Both the position numbers and the translations under genes were made by a program. From the NCBI RefSeq assembly GCF_000725885.1, contig NZ_JODR01000001.1, positions 310,001-374,000 of the forward strand: a DNA stretch of 64,000 bases. Reading direction: 5' to 3'. Position 1 is the stretch's first letter, and each line of letters begins with the position of its first letter. Below are positions 24,414 to 31,401 of this stretch, in pieces. The notes under the pieces are model-generated. The model did not search any database and was not told the DNA's origin. It saw only the letters and a program-made list of their open reading frames with translations. The DNA comes from Streptomyces albus subsp. albus. GTDB taxonomy: Bacteria > Actinomycetota > Actinomycetes > Streptomycetales > Streptomycetaceae.

Positions 24414-25183
24414 CCGACACACCGCCAGGACCGCCGTCCGGCGCGCCGCTGGGACCGCCGCCGTCGTCCGGATCACCGTCGTCGTCCGGACCGCCGTCGT
24501 CGTCCGGACCACCGTCCGACTCGCCGTCCGGGCCGCCGCTGCGGCTGGTGCTGGCCGAGGACGCCGCCGTCGTACGGGAGGGGCTGGCCGGGCTGCTGAC
24601 CGACCGGGGGATGGAGGTGGCCGCCGCCGTCGGCGACGCCGAGGCGCTGCTGGCCGCGGTGGAGCGCACCCGGCCCGACGCCGTCGTCGCCGACATCCGG
24701 ATGCCGCCCACGCACCGGGACGAGGGGCTGCGCGCGGCGGCCGAGCTGCGCCGCCGCCACCCGGGGCTGGGCATCCTGCTGTTCTCCCAGTACATCGAGA
24801 CCGGCTACGCGCACTCGCTGCTCGCGGACGGGCCGGCCGGCATCGGCTATCTGCTCAAGGACCGGGTGCTGGACGTGGACGACTTCATCGACGCGCTGCA
24901 CCGGGTGGTGGCCGGCGGCACGGCCCTCGACCCGGACGTCATCGCGCGGCTGCTGCGCGCCGGTCCGTCCCTGGCCGTGCTCACCCCGCGGGAGCACGAG
25001 GCCCTCGGCCTGATGGCCGAGGGCCTCACGAACGCCGCCATCGCCCGGCGCATGGGCATCTCGCAGCGGGCGGTGGAGAAGCACACGGCCGCGCTCTTCG
25101 ACAAGCTGGAGATCCCCCGGACGACGGCCACGCACCGCCGGGTCCAGGCGGTCCTCCACTACCTGGGCGAGGGCCGCGGCTGA
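24410..25183 (+). CDS. LuxR/NarL-family response regulator with disordered N-terminal tail
   Basis: A 257-residue regulator. Residues ~45-165 are a receiver domain (LAEDAAVVREGL acidic pocket, phospho-acceptor Asp in VVADIRMPP, Lys in YLLKDRVLD); residues ~190-250 are a LuxR HTH (LTPREHEALGLMAEGLTNAA, then SQRAVEKHTAALFDKLEI). The TTG start at 24410 overlaps the kinase stop by four bases. The first ~42 residues are an unusual Pro/Ser/Gly repeat (GSPSSSGPPSSSGPPSDSPS) encoded by tandem DNA repeats; an alternative start further in cannot be excluded. Confidence 0.9.
   Translation: MTDTPPGPPSGAPLGPPPSSGSPSSSGPPSSSGPPSDSPSGPPLRLVLAEDAAVVREGLAGLLTDRGMEVAAAVGDAEALLAAVERTRPDAVVADIRMPPTHRDEGLRAAAELRRRHPGLGILLFSQYIETGYAHSLLADGPAGIGYLLKDRVLDVDDFIDALHRVVAGGTALDPDVIARLLRAGPSLAVLTPREHEALGLMAEGLTNAAIARRMGISQRAVEKHTAALFDKLEIPRTTATHRRVQAVLHYLGEGRG
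24461..24534 (+). repeat. Tandem repeat in the 5' end of the response-regulator gene
   Basis: Four degenerate copies of an 18-bp-scale unit with the core CCGTCGTCGTCCGGA run in frame and encode the S/P/G-rich tail. Length variation between strains is likely by slippage and would keep frame in steps of three bases. Confidence 0.6.
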
Positions 25184-25229
25184 GGCGGTCCGGTGGGCCG
25201 CCCAGGTGGGCCGGGGCCGTCCGGTGCGG

Positions 25230-26633
25230 CTAGACCACGAGGGACAGCAGGAGCAGGAGCAGCAGGGCGACGACCGAGATGATCGTCTCCATGATCGACC
25301 AGGACTTGACCGTCTGGCCGACGTTCATCCCGAAGTACTCCTTGACCAGCCAGAACCCGGCGTCGTTGACGTGGCTGAAGAACAGCGAACCGGCGCCGAC
25401 GGCGAGGACGACCAGGGCGGCCTGGGCGGTGGACATGTCGGCGGCCAGCGGCGCGACGAGTCCCGCGGCCGAGACGGTCGCGACGGTGGCGGAGCCGGTT
25501 GCCAGCCGGATGCCGACGGCGATGAGCCAGCCCAGCAGCAGCGCGGGCACGGACCAGTTCTCGGAGACGTCCAGGATCATCCGGCCGATGCCGACGTCCA
25601 CGAGAGTCTGCTTGAAGCCGCCGCCCGCGCCGACGATCAGCAGGATGCCGGCGATGGGGCCGAGGGAGCTGCCGACGGTCTCGGACAGCTTGTCCTTGCC
25701 GAAGCCCGCGGACCGGCCGAGGGTGAACAGGGCGACGAGCACGGCGACCAGCAGGGCGATCATCGGGTCGCCGACGACGTCCATGACGCGCTGCACGGTG
25801 TTCTCGGCGTCGTCGACGATGATGTCGGTCAGCGCCTTGGCGAGCATCAGCACGACGGGCAGCAGCACGGTGGCCAGGGTGATGCCGAAGCCGGGCCGCC
25901 TGGCCGCATCGGCGGTGGCGCGCTCGGGGACGACGCCCTCGGGCGGGGTGGTGTCCACCCAGCGGGCGGCGACCCGGCCGAAGAGGGGACCGGCGACGAC
26001 CAGCGTGGGGATGCCGACGACGAGGCCGAGGGCGAGGGTGACGCCGAGGTTGGCGTGGATGGCGTCGATGGCCACCAGCGGGCCGGGGTGCGGGGGGATG
26101 AGCCCGTGCATGACGGACAGGCCCGCGAGGGCCGGGATGCCGACGCGCATCACCGAGTAGTTGCCGCGCTTGGCCACCAGCAGCACCACGGGGATCAGCA
26201 GCACGAGGCCGACCTCGAAGAACATCGGCAGCCCGACGATGCCGGCGATCAGCGCCATGGCCCAGGGAATGCTGCGCCGGCCGGCCTTCGCCAGGATCGT
26301 GTCGACGATCTGGTCGGCGCCTCCGGAGTCGGCCAGCAGTTTGCCCAGGATCGCGCCGAGCGCGATGAGCACGCCGACGCCGGAGACCGTGTCGCCCAGC
26401 CCGGTGGTGAAGCTGTCGATCGCCTTGTCCAGCGGGGCCGCGGCCACGGCCCCCAGCACCAGGGAGCCGACGGTCAGGGCGAGGAAGGCGTGCAGCTTGA
26501 ACCGGGTGATCAACAGGACGATGACGGCGATGCCGACCAGGGCGGCGATGCCCAGCTGGGCGTTGCCGGCGGACGTGATGGGGTCCGGTTGCTGCGACCC
26601 CGCGGCCAGTATCTCGACGCTGAGATGGCGCAC
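25230..26633 (-). CDS. Gluconate:H+ symporter, GntP family
   Basis: A 467-residue integral membrane protein with 12-14 hydrophobic segments (for example IAALVGIAVIVLLITRFKLHAFLALTVG at the start, SIMETIISVVALLLLLLLSL at the end). Family landmarks are GLGDTVSGVGVLIALGAILG, VGLPMFFEVGLVLLIPV, GLIPPHPGPL and SHVNDAGFWLVKEYF. It imports gluconate with protons. The GTG at 26633 is preceded by AAGGAAAG. It is the second gene of an operon, 49 bp after gntK, and faces the response regulator. Confidence 0.94.
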   Translation of the reverse strand: MRHLSVEILAAGSQQPDPITSAGNAQLGIAALVGIAVIVLLITRFKLHAFLALTVGSLVLGAVAAAPLDKAIDSFTTGLGDTVSGVGVLIALGAILGKLLADSGGADQIVDTILAKAGRRSIPWAMALIAGIVGLPMFFEVGLVLLIPVVLLVAKRGNYSVMRVGIPALAGLSVMHGLIPPHPGPLVAIDAIHANLGVTLALGLVVGIPTLVVAGPLFGRVAARWVDTTPPEGVVPERATADAARRPGFGITLATVLLPVVLMLAKALTDIIVDDAENTVQRVMDVVGDPMIALLVAVLVALFTLGRSAGFGKDKLSETVGSSLGPIAGILLIVGAGGGFKQTLVDVGIGRMILDVSENWSVPALLLGWLIAVGIRLATGSATVATVSAAGLVAPLAADMSTAQAALVVLAVGAGSLFFSHVNDAGFWLVKEYFGMNVGQTVKSWSIMETIISVVALLLLLLLSLVV

Positions 26634-26682
26634 GGCTCTTTCCTTCTTCGTTCAAAGGGGTGGGGGAGAAATCCCGGAGGGC

Positions 26683-27240
26683 TCAGTGCCCCCGGGCGGC
26701 CTGCGCCGGTGCGGCCGGCCGGTCCTGGGAGGTGGCCGCCCGCAACGCGGCCAGCGCGTTCCCGGTGACGGCCTGGGGGCCCGGCGCCACGGAGACGGTG
26801 ACGCCCGGCTCGTCGGGCTGGAGGGGTTCGAGGGTCGCGAACTGGGAGTCCAGCAGGGCGACGGGCATGAAGTGGCCGGCGCGTTCCGCCATGCGCCGGG
26901 CGATCAGTTCACGGTCGCCGGTGAGGTGGACGAAGACGATGCCGGGTGCGGCGGCCCGCAGCCGGTCGCGGTAGGAGCGCTTGAGCGCGGAGCAGCTGAC
27001 GACCCCGCCCTGTCCCTCACGGCTGTGCGCCCAGGCGCCGATCGCGTCGAGCCAGGGGGCGCGGTCGGTGTCGTCCAGCGGGGTGCCGGCCGACATCTTG
27101 GCCACGTTCGCGGGCGGGTGGAAGGCATCGGCTTCGGCGTAGGGGACCTCCAGCGCGTCGGCGAGCAGCCGCCCGACGGTGGTCTTGCCGGTTCCGGCGA
27201 CGCCCATGACGACCACGACGTTCCGGTTCGTCAGCTTCAT
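26683..27240 (-). CDS. gntK: Gluconokinase
   Basis: A small P-loop kinase (185 residues from ATG 27240) that phosphorylates imported gluconate to 6-phosphogluconate for the pentose phosphate pathway. VVVMGVAGTGKTTVGRLLA is the P-loop; YAEADAFHPPANVAKMSAGTPL, the Lys/Arg of CSALKRSYRDRLR and FVHLTGDRELIARRM are conserved family blocks. ATG 27240 is chosen because GAGGACAGGT precedes it; a GTG at 27252 is in frame, and the leader holds a duplicated GGTGAGGACA. Operon with the downstream permease, divergent from the GntR-family repressor. Confidence 0.95.
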   Translation of the reverse strand: MKLTNRNVVVVMGVAGTGKTTVGRLLADALEVPYAEADAFHPPANVAKMSAGTPLDDTDRAPWLDAIGAWAHSREGQGGVVSCSALKRSYRDRLRAAAPGIVFVHLTGDRELIARRMAERAGHFMPVALLDSQFATLEPLQPDEPGVTVSVAPGPQAVTGNALAALRAATSQDRPAAPAQAARGH

Positions 27241-27335
27241 ACCTGTCCTCACCTGTCCTCACCGACGTCCTCCTCGACATCGATGCCGAGCACACCTAAC
27301 CCCATAGGTCACATGTATTCAATAGTCGTTCCTAA

Positions 27336-27351
27336 ATTAGTCATACTTAAT
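27336..27351. promoter_or_regulatory. AT-rich imperfect palindrome between gntK and gntR
   Basis: ATTAGTCATACTTAAT has ATTA/TAAT outer arms and lies in a markedly AT-rich stretch (27297-27360) of an otherwise GC-rich region. GntR/FadR-type repressors usually bind AT-flanked palindromes, so this is a candidate operator for both divergent transcripts. Confidence 0.4.
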
Positions 27352-27442
27352 TGGGGTGATGATGAGCACGTAGGCTGAACGTCCCGAACCGCTCGCCGAG
27401 CGTGTCCGGGACAGGGGCGGAACAACGAGGAGACCCACGACC

Positions 27443-28174
27443 ATGAGCAGCCCGCAGGCCGGTCCCCCCGAGCAGCCCGCACGCGACCGGGGGCTGCACG
27501 CCCGGCTGCTCGCCGCCCTCGGGCCGGCCATCACCGCGGGCGAGTACCCGCCGGGCACCGTCCTGCGCACCGAGGAGCTCGCCGCCCGCTACGAGGTCTC
27601 CCGCACGGTCGCCCGGGAGGCCGTCCGGGTGCTGGAGTCCATGCACCTGGTCGTCTCCCGCCGCCGGGTCGGGGTCACCGTCCTGCCGCCCGAGCAGTGG
27701 AACGTCTACGACCCGCAAGTGATCACCTGGCGGCTCGCCGGCGCCGACCGGGGCCGCCAGCTGCGCTCCCTCACCGTGCTGCGCTCCGCGGTCGAACCGG
27801 TCGCCGCCCGCCTCGCCGCCGAGCTGGCCACCCCCCGGGAGTGCGCCGAGCTGACCGAGCACGCGCTCGGCATGGTCGCCACCTCACGCGGCCACCAGCT
27901 GGAGAACTACCTGGTGCACGACATCGCCTTCCACCGCACCGTGCTGCGCGCCTCCCGCAACGAGATGTTCGCGCGCCTGGGCGACGTCGTCGCCGCCGTC
28001 CTGGCCGGCCGCACCCACCACGACGTCATGTTCAGCGACCCCCGCCAGGAGGCCGTCACCCTCCACGTGAGGGTGGCCGAGGCCGTGCGTGAGAAGGACG
28101 GGGCGCGGGCCGAGAGCATCATGCGCACCATCACCGAGGACGCCATGGCGGAGCTCGACGTCCTGGCCCCCTAG
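27443..28174 (+). CDS. GntR/FadR-family repressor of the gluconate operon
   Basis: A 243-residue regulator of the FadR subfamily. The winged HTH covers residues ~18-85 (LLAALGPAITAGEYPPGTVL, then ELAARYEVSRTVAREAVRVL), and the C-terminal FCD effector domain ~100-235 is all-helical, with metal/effector His residues in NYLVHDIAFHRTVLRAS and VTLHVRVAEAV. Divergence from gntK-gntP and the usual locus order make a gluconate- or 6-phosphogluconate-relieved repressor the best reading. The start codon ATG follows a GAGGAGACC sequence. Confidence 0.9.
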   Translation: MSSPQAGPPEQPARDRGLHARLLAALGPAITAGEYPPGTVLRTEELAARYEVSRTVAREAVRVLESMHLVVSRRRVGVTVLPPEQWNVYDPQVITWRLAGADRGRQLRSLTVLRSAVEPVAARLAAELATPRECAELTEHALGMVATSRGHQLENYLVHDIAFHRTVLRASRNEMFARLGDVVAAVLAGRTHHDVMFSDPRQEAVTLHVRVAEAVREKDGARAESIMRTITEDAMAELDVLAP

Positions 28175-28365
28175 CCACCCGGGCCCGCGGTGACCGCGTG
28201 CCCGGCTCCCGGAACACCGCGGAGGCCCGGCGCGACACACGGACAGGCCCGGCGGCGCGTGCGAAGATGCCGGGTGGCCGTGCGAGCGGATCGCGAACGG
28301 GCGGACGGCCCACCTCGCCCCCGGTCGGACCCGTCGGAGACCCCGAGACGCCGGAGACACCGCCG

Positions 28366-28821
28366 ATGACGATGCGCACCGTCACCCTCACCGGAAGCCG
28401 GACGACGGGACACCAGTCGCCCGTCCACTACCAGCGGCTGTTCGCCGCCTACCTGGCCCCCTTCGCCCCCGACGGCCACTTCTACCTGGGCGGCTCACGC
28501 GGCATCGACAGCCTCGCCCTCGAATGGCTGGCCGAGCACACGCGGGCGTGGCTGACCGTCGCCGTCCCCGGCACCCTCGACCAGCAGCCGCCCGAGGCGC
28601 GGAGCGCCGTCAACCGGGTCTGGGACCGCATCGCCGAGATCGTCGAACTCGGCGCCGAACCCCTGGACGACGCCGCCCATCTGGCCCGCAGCCGCTGGAT
28701 GGTGGACCGGTCCGGCCTCGTCATCGGCTTCCCGGTGGGCACCAGCACCGGCTCCGGCACCTGGCAGACCCTCGACTACGCCGCCGCCCAGGGCAAGGCC
28801 CGCCTCATCGTCCCCACCTAG
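28366..28821 (+). CDS. SLOG/DprA-like Rossmann-fold protein
   Basis: A 151-residue protein with the nucleotide-binding SLOG fold: TVTLTGSRTTGHQSP (glycine-containing first loop), HFYLGGSRGIDSLALEWLAE (matching the DprA/Smf GxARGID motif as GGSRGID), WLTVAVPGTLDQQPPEA, and SGLVIGFPVGTSTGSGTWQTLDYAAAQGK-type phosphate loop near 125. SLOG proteins bind nucleotide-derived ligands, and several act in defence or DNA uptake; nothing nearby specifies the role. ATG 28366 is chosen as the first codon in front of the conserved strand. Confidence 0.72.
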   Translation: MTMRTVTLTGSRTTGHQSPVHYQRLFAAYLAPFAPDGHFYLGGSRGIDSLALEWLAEHTRAWLTVAVPGTLDQQPPEARSAVNRVWDRIAEIVELGAEPLDDAAHLARSRWMVDRSGLVIGFPVGTSTGSGTWQTLDYAAAQGKARLIVPT

Positions 28822-28899
28822 CGCGCCGCTCCCGGGTGGCGGAACACAAGTGCATGGCACCGGCCGGGCGGGGCACCCGGGCCGCGGAGGTGGATAGCA

Positions 28900-29067
28900 A
28901 TGGTCCCGTTGCTGCTCGTTCTGCTGCTCGCGCTGATCCTGTTCGGTGCGGGCTTCGCACTGAAGGCACTGTGGTGGATCGCCGTGATCGTCCTGGTGGT
29001 CTGGCTGCTGGGGTTCATCGTGCGGCCGACGACCGGCGGGCGGCGTGGCCGCTGGTACCGGTGGTAG
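28900..29067 (+). CDS. Small hydrophobic membrane protein (55 aa)
   Basis: A 55-residue protein with two closely spaced hydrophobic segments (PLLLVLLLALILFGAGFAL and LWWIAVIVLVVWLLGFIV) and a short basic tail (GGRRGRWYRW). This is the widespread lmo0937-like 'hydrophobic protein' class of actinobacteria, which is often stress-associated; its function is unknown. GCGGAGGTGGATAGCA before ATG 28900 provides the ribosome-binding site. It stands alone between the SLOG and DinB genes. Confidence 0.75.
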   Translation: MVPLLLVLLLALILFGAGFALKALWWIAVIVLVVWLLGFIVRPTTGGRRGRWYRW

Positions 29068-29193
29068 GTGCGCTTTCCGCCACGGGCCGGGCGGCCCGGT
29101 GGCGGGTCCGGAGGGGGCCGCACGGCCCCGTCCGGCCCTTCGCCGGGCCGCTTCGGCGCGCCCCGTCAGCTGACAGGTCGTAAGGTCACGGAC

Positions 29194-29706
29194 ATGGACA
29201 CCACCGCCCTGCTCACCGACGCCTTCACCCGCGTGAACCAGGAGGTGCACGCGACGCTGGACGGCATCGCGAAGAAACATCTCAACCAGCGGCTGGACCC
29301 GGCCGCCAACACCGTCGCGTGGCTGGTGTGGCACCTGACGCGGGTGCAGGACGACCACCTCGCGGACGCCGCCGGCCAGGACCAGGTCTGGCACGCCGAG
29401 GGCTTCGAGGAGAGCTTCGGCCTGGACCTGCCGTCCGACGACACCGGCTTCGGCCACTCCCCGCAGGACGTGGCCGCCGTCCGGGTGGACTCGCCGCAGC
29501 CGCTGGTGGCCTACCACGACGCGGTGCACGCCCAGACCCTCAACTATCTGGGCACCCTCAGTTCCCAGTCGCTCAACCGGATCGTCGACGAGGCGTGGGA
29601 CCCGCCGGTCTCCCTCGGGGTACGTCTGGTGAGCGTCATCGGCGACACGATGCAGCACGTGGGGCAGGCGGCGTTCCTGCGCGGCGTGCTGGAGAGGCAA
29701 GGCTGA
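29194..29706 (+). CDS. DinB-superfamily (DUF664-like) protein
   Basis: A 170-residue four-helix DinB-fold protein: FTRVNQEVHATLDGI, NTVAWLVWHLTRVQDDHLAD, and IGDTMQHVGQAAFLRGVLE provide the three His residues (WHLTR, DDH, MQHVGQ) that bind a divalent metal in the family. In actinobacteria many members are mycothiol-dependent S-transferases, so a mycothiol-linked detoxification role is plausible. ATG 29194 is the first start before the domain. It is 55 bp upstream of the oxidoreductase operon on the same strand. Confidence 0.8.
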   Translation: MDTTALLTDAFTRVNQEVHATLDGIAKKHLNQRLDPAANTVAWLVWHLTRVQDDHLADAAGQDQVWHAEGFEESFGLDLPSDDTGFGHSPQDVAAVRVDSPQPLVAYHDAVHAQTLNYLGTLSSQSLNRIVDEAWDPPVSLGVRLVSVIGDTMQHVGQAAFLRGVLERQG

Positions 29707-29761
29707 CAGCGGCTGCCCCCGGCAGGTCCGGAGGCGGCGAAGCAGAAGAGAGGCGCGCCCC

Positions 29762-30364
29762 GTGATCCCCCAGCGCACCGCCACCAGCTCCACCCTGACC
29801 CTGTACGTCAACGACACCGCGCACACGGTCACGGCCGACCACCGGACCACCCTGCTGGACGTCCTGCGCGAACACCTGGACCTCACCGGCACCAAGAAGG
29901 GCTGCGACCACGGCCAGTGCGGGGCCTGCACGGTGCTGGTGGAGGGGCGCCGCGCCAACAGCTGTCTGCTGCTGGCGGTGGCCCACGACGGCGCCCATCT
30001 GACCACCGTCGAGGGGCTGGGCGACGAGGGGAGGCCCCATCCGCTCCAGGAGGCGTTCCACGAACGGGACGCCTTCCAGTGCGGTTACTGCACTCCCGGC
30101 CAGATCGTCTCGGGGGTCGGCATGCTGTGCGAGGCCGCCGAGGGCCACCCCTCCCACGTGACGCCGCGCGAGGTGCTGGAGCGGGCGACGGGGGCACCGG
30201 CCGAACTGGACCGGGACGAGATCCGCGAACGCATGAGCGGCAACATCTGCCGCTGCGGCGCCTACCCGTACATCGTGCGGGCCCTGGAGGACGTGCGGCA
30301 CGAGGTGACCCGCGCGGACGGGCCCGCCCGCGCCTCCGGAGGCGGACGCGAGGTGCCGGCGTGA
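29762..30364 (+). CDS. Aldehyde/xanthine dehydrogenase 2Fe-2S subunit (PaoA/YagT-like)
   Basis: A 200-residue iron-sulfur subunit of the xanthine oxidase family. The plant-type 2Fe-2S cluster ligands are CDHGQCGACTVL with a later Cys (RANSCLLLA); the second cluster is CGYCTPGQ and CRCGAYPYIV. It passes electrons from molybdopterin to FAD. Unlike E. coli PaoA it has no Tat signal, so the complex is presumably cytoplasmic. The GTG start at 29762 follows GAGAGG; its TGA overlaps the next GTG by four bases. Confidence 0.93.
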   Translation: MIPQRTATSSTLTLYVNDTAHTVTADHRTTLLDVLREHLDLTGTKKGCDHGQCGACTVLVEGRRANSCLLLAVAHDGAHLTTVEGLGDEGRPHPLQEAFHERDAFQCGYCTPGQIVSGVGMLCEAAEGHPSHVTPREVLERATGAPAELDRDEIRERMSGNICRCGAYPYIVRALEDVRHEVTRADGPARASGGGREVPA

Positions 30365-31395
30365 GGCCCTTCACCTTCGAGCGCGCCACCAGCCCCGAGC
30401 AGGCCGTCTCCGCGTACGCCGCCCAGCCGCACGCCCGCTATCTGGCCGGCGGCACCAATCTGGTGGACCTGATGAAGCTCGGCGTCGAGACGCCCGAGCA
30501 CCTCATCGACGTGTCGCGGCTGCCGCTCACCGACATCGAGCCGGCCCAGGACGGCGGGCTGCGGGTGGGGGCGAACGTCCGCAACAGCGATCTGGCCGCG
30601 CACCCCGCCGTCTGCCGCGGCTACCCCGCGCTCTCCCAGGCCCTGCTGGCCGGCGCCTCGGGGCAGCTGCGCAATGTGGCCACCACCGGCGGCAACCTCC
30701 TCCAGCGCACCCGCTGCCCCTACTTCCAGGACGTCTCGGCGCCGTGCAACAAGCGGGAGCCGGGCACCGGCTGCTCCGCCCGGGACGGCGTCAACCGTGA
30801 CATGGCCGTCCTCGGCCACTCCCCGCAGTGCGTGGCCACCCACCCCTCCGACATGGCGGTGGCCCTGTCCGCGTACGACGCCGAGGTCGAACTGCTGGGC
30901 CCGGAGGGTGTCCGCACCGTTCCGGCCGCCGAGTTCCACCGGCTGCCCGGGGACACCCCGCAGCAGGACACGGTGCTGCGCCCCGGGGAGCTGATCTCCC
31001 ACGTGACGCTGCCCGCCCCGCCCCCGGGGGCCCGCGCCGCCTACCGCAAGGCACGCGACCGCGCCTCCTACGCCTTCGCCCTCGCCTCCGTCGCGGCCGT
31101 GCTGGTGGTGGACGACGACGGCACGGTGGGGCACGCCGCGCTCGCCTTCGGCGGGCTCGCGCACCGGCCGTGGCGGGCCCGTACCGCCGAGGAGGCGCTG
31201 CGCGGCGCCCCGGCCGGCGCCGCCGCCTTCCGCAGCGCCGTGGACGCCGAACTGGAGGCGGCCCGGCCCCTGTCCGACAACGGCTTCAAGGTGCCGCTGG
31301 CCCGGAACCTGGCCGTGCACCTGCTGACCCTCCTCGCCGACAGCTCCACCGCAACCGCCGGCCCGGCCGGCCCGCACAGCCCCGCTGGGACGTGA
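30361..31395 (+). CDS. FAD-binding subunit of molybdenum oxidoreductase (PaoB/YagS-like)
   Basis: A 344-residue flavoprotein with the family's FAD motifs ARYLAGGTNLVDLMKLGVE (~25) and ATTGGNLLQRTRCPYFQD (~110). The stretch CPYFQDVSAPCNKREPGTGC supplies the cysteines of the extra 4Fe-4S cluster that sets PaoB-type subunits apart from xanthine dehydrogenases. The C-terminal CO-dehydrogenase flavoprotein domain follows (FKVPLARNLAVHLL). The GTG overlaps the small subunit and the gene ends six bases before the large subunit. Confidence 0.92.
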   Translation: MRPFTFERATSPEQAVSAYAAQPHARYLAGGTNLVDLMKLGVETPEHLIDVSRLPLTDIEPAQDGGLRVGANVRNSDLAAHPAVCRGYPALSQALLAGASGQLRNVATTGGNLLQRTRCPYFQDVSAPCNKREPGTGCSARDGVNRDMAVLGHSPQCVATHPSDMAVALSAYDAEVELLGPEGVRTVPAAEFHRLPGDTPQQDTVLRPGELISHVTLPAPPPGARAAYRKARDRASYAFALASVAAVLVVDDDGTVGHAALAFGGLAHRPWRARTAEEALRGAPAGAAAFRSAVDAELEAARPLSDNGFKVPLARNLAVHLLTLLADSSTATAGPAGPHSPAGT

Positions 31396-31401
31396 GAGAC
31401 G

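Noticed and set aside
24461..24534. CRISPR or mobile repeat
   Set aside because: The units are in-frame codon repeats of the response-regulator N-terminus.
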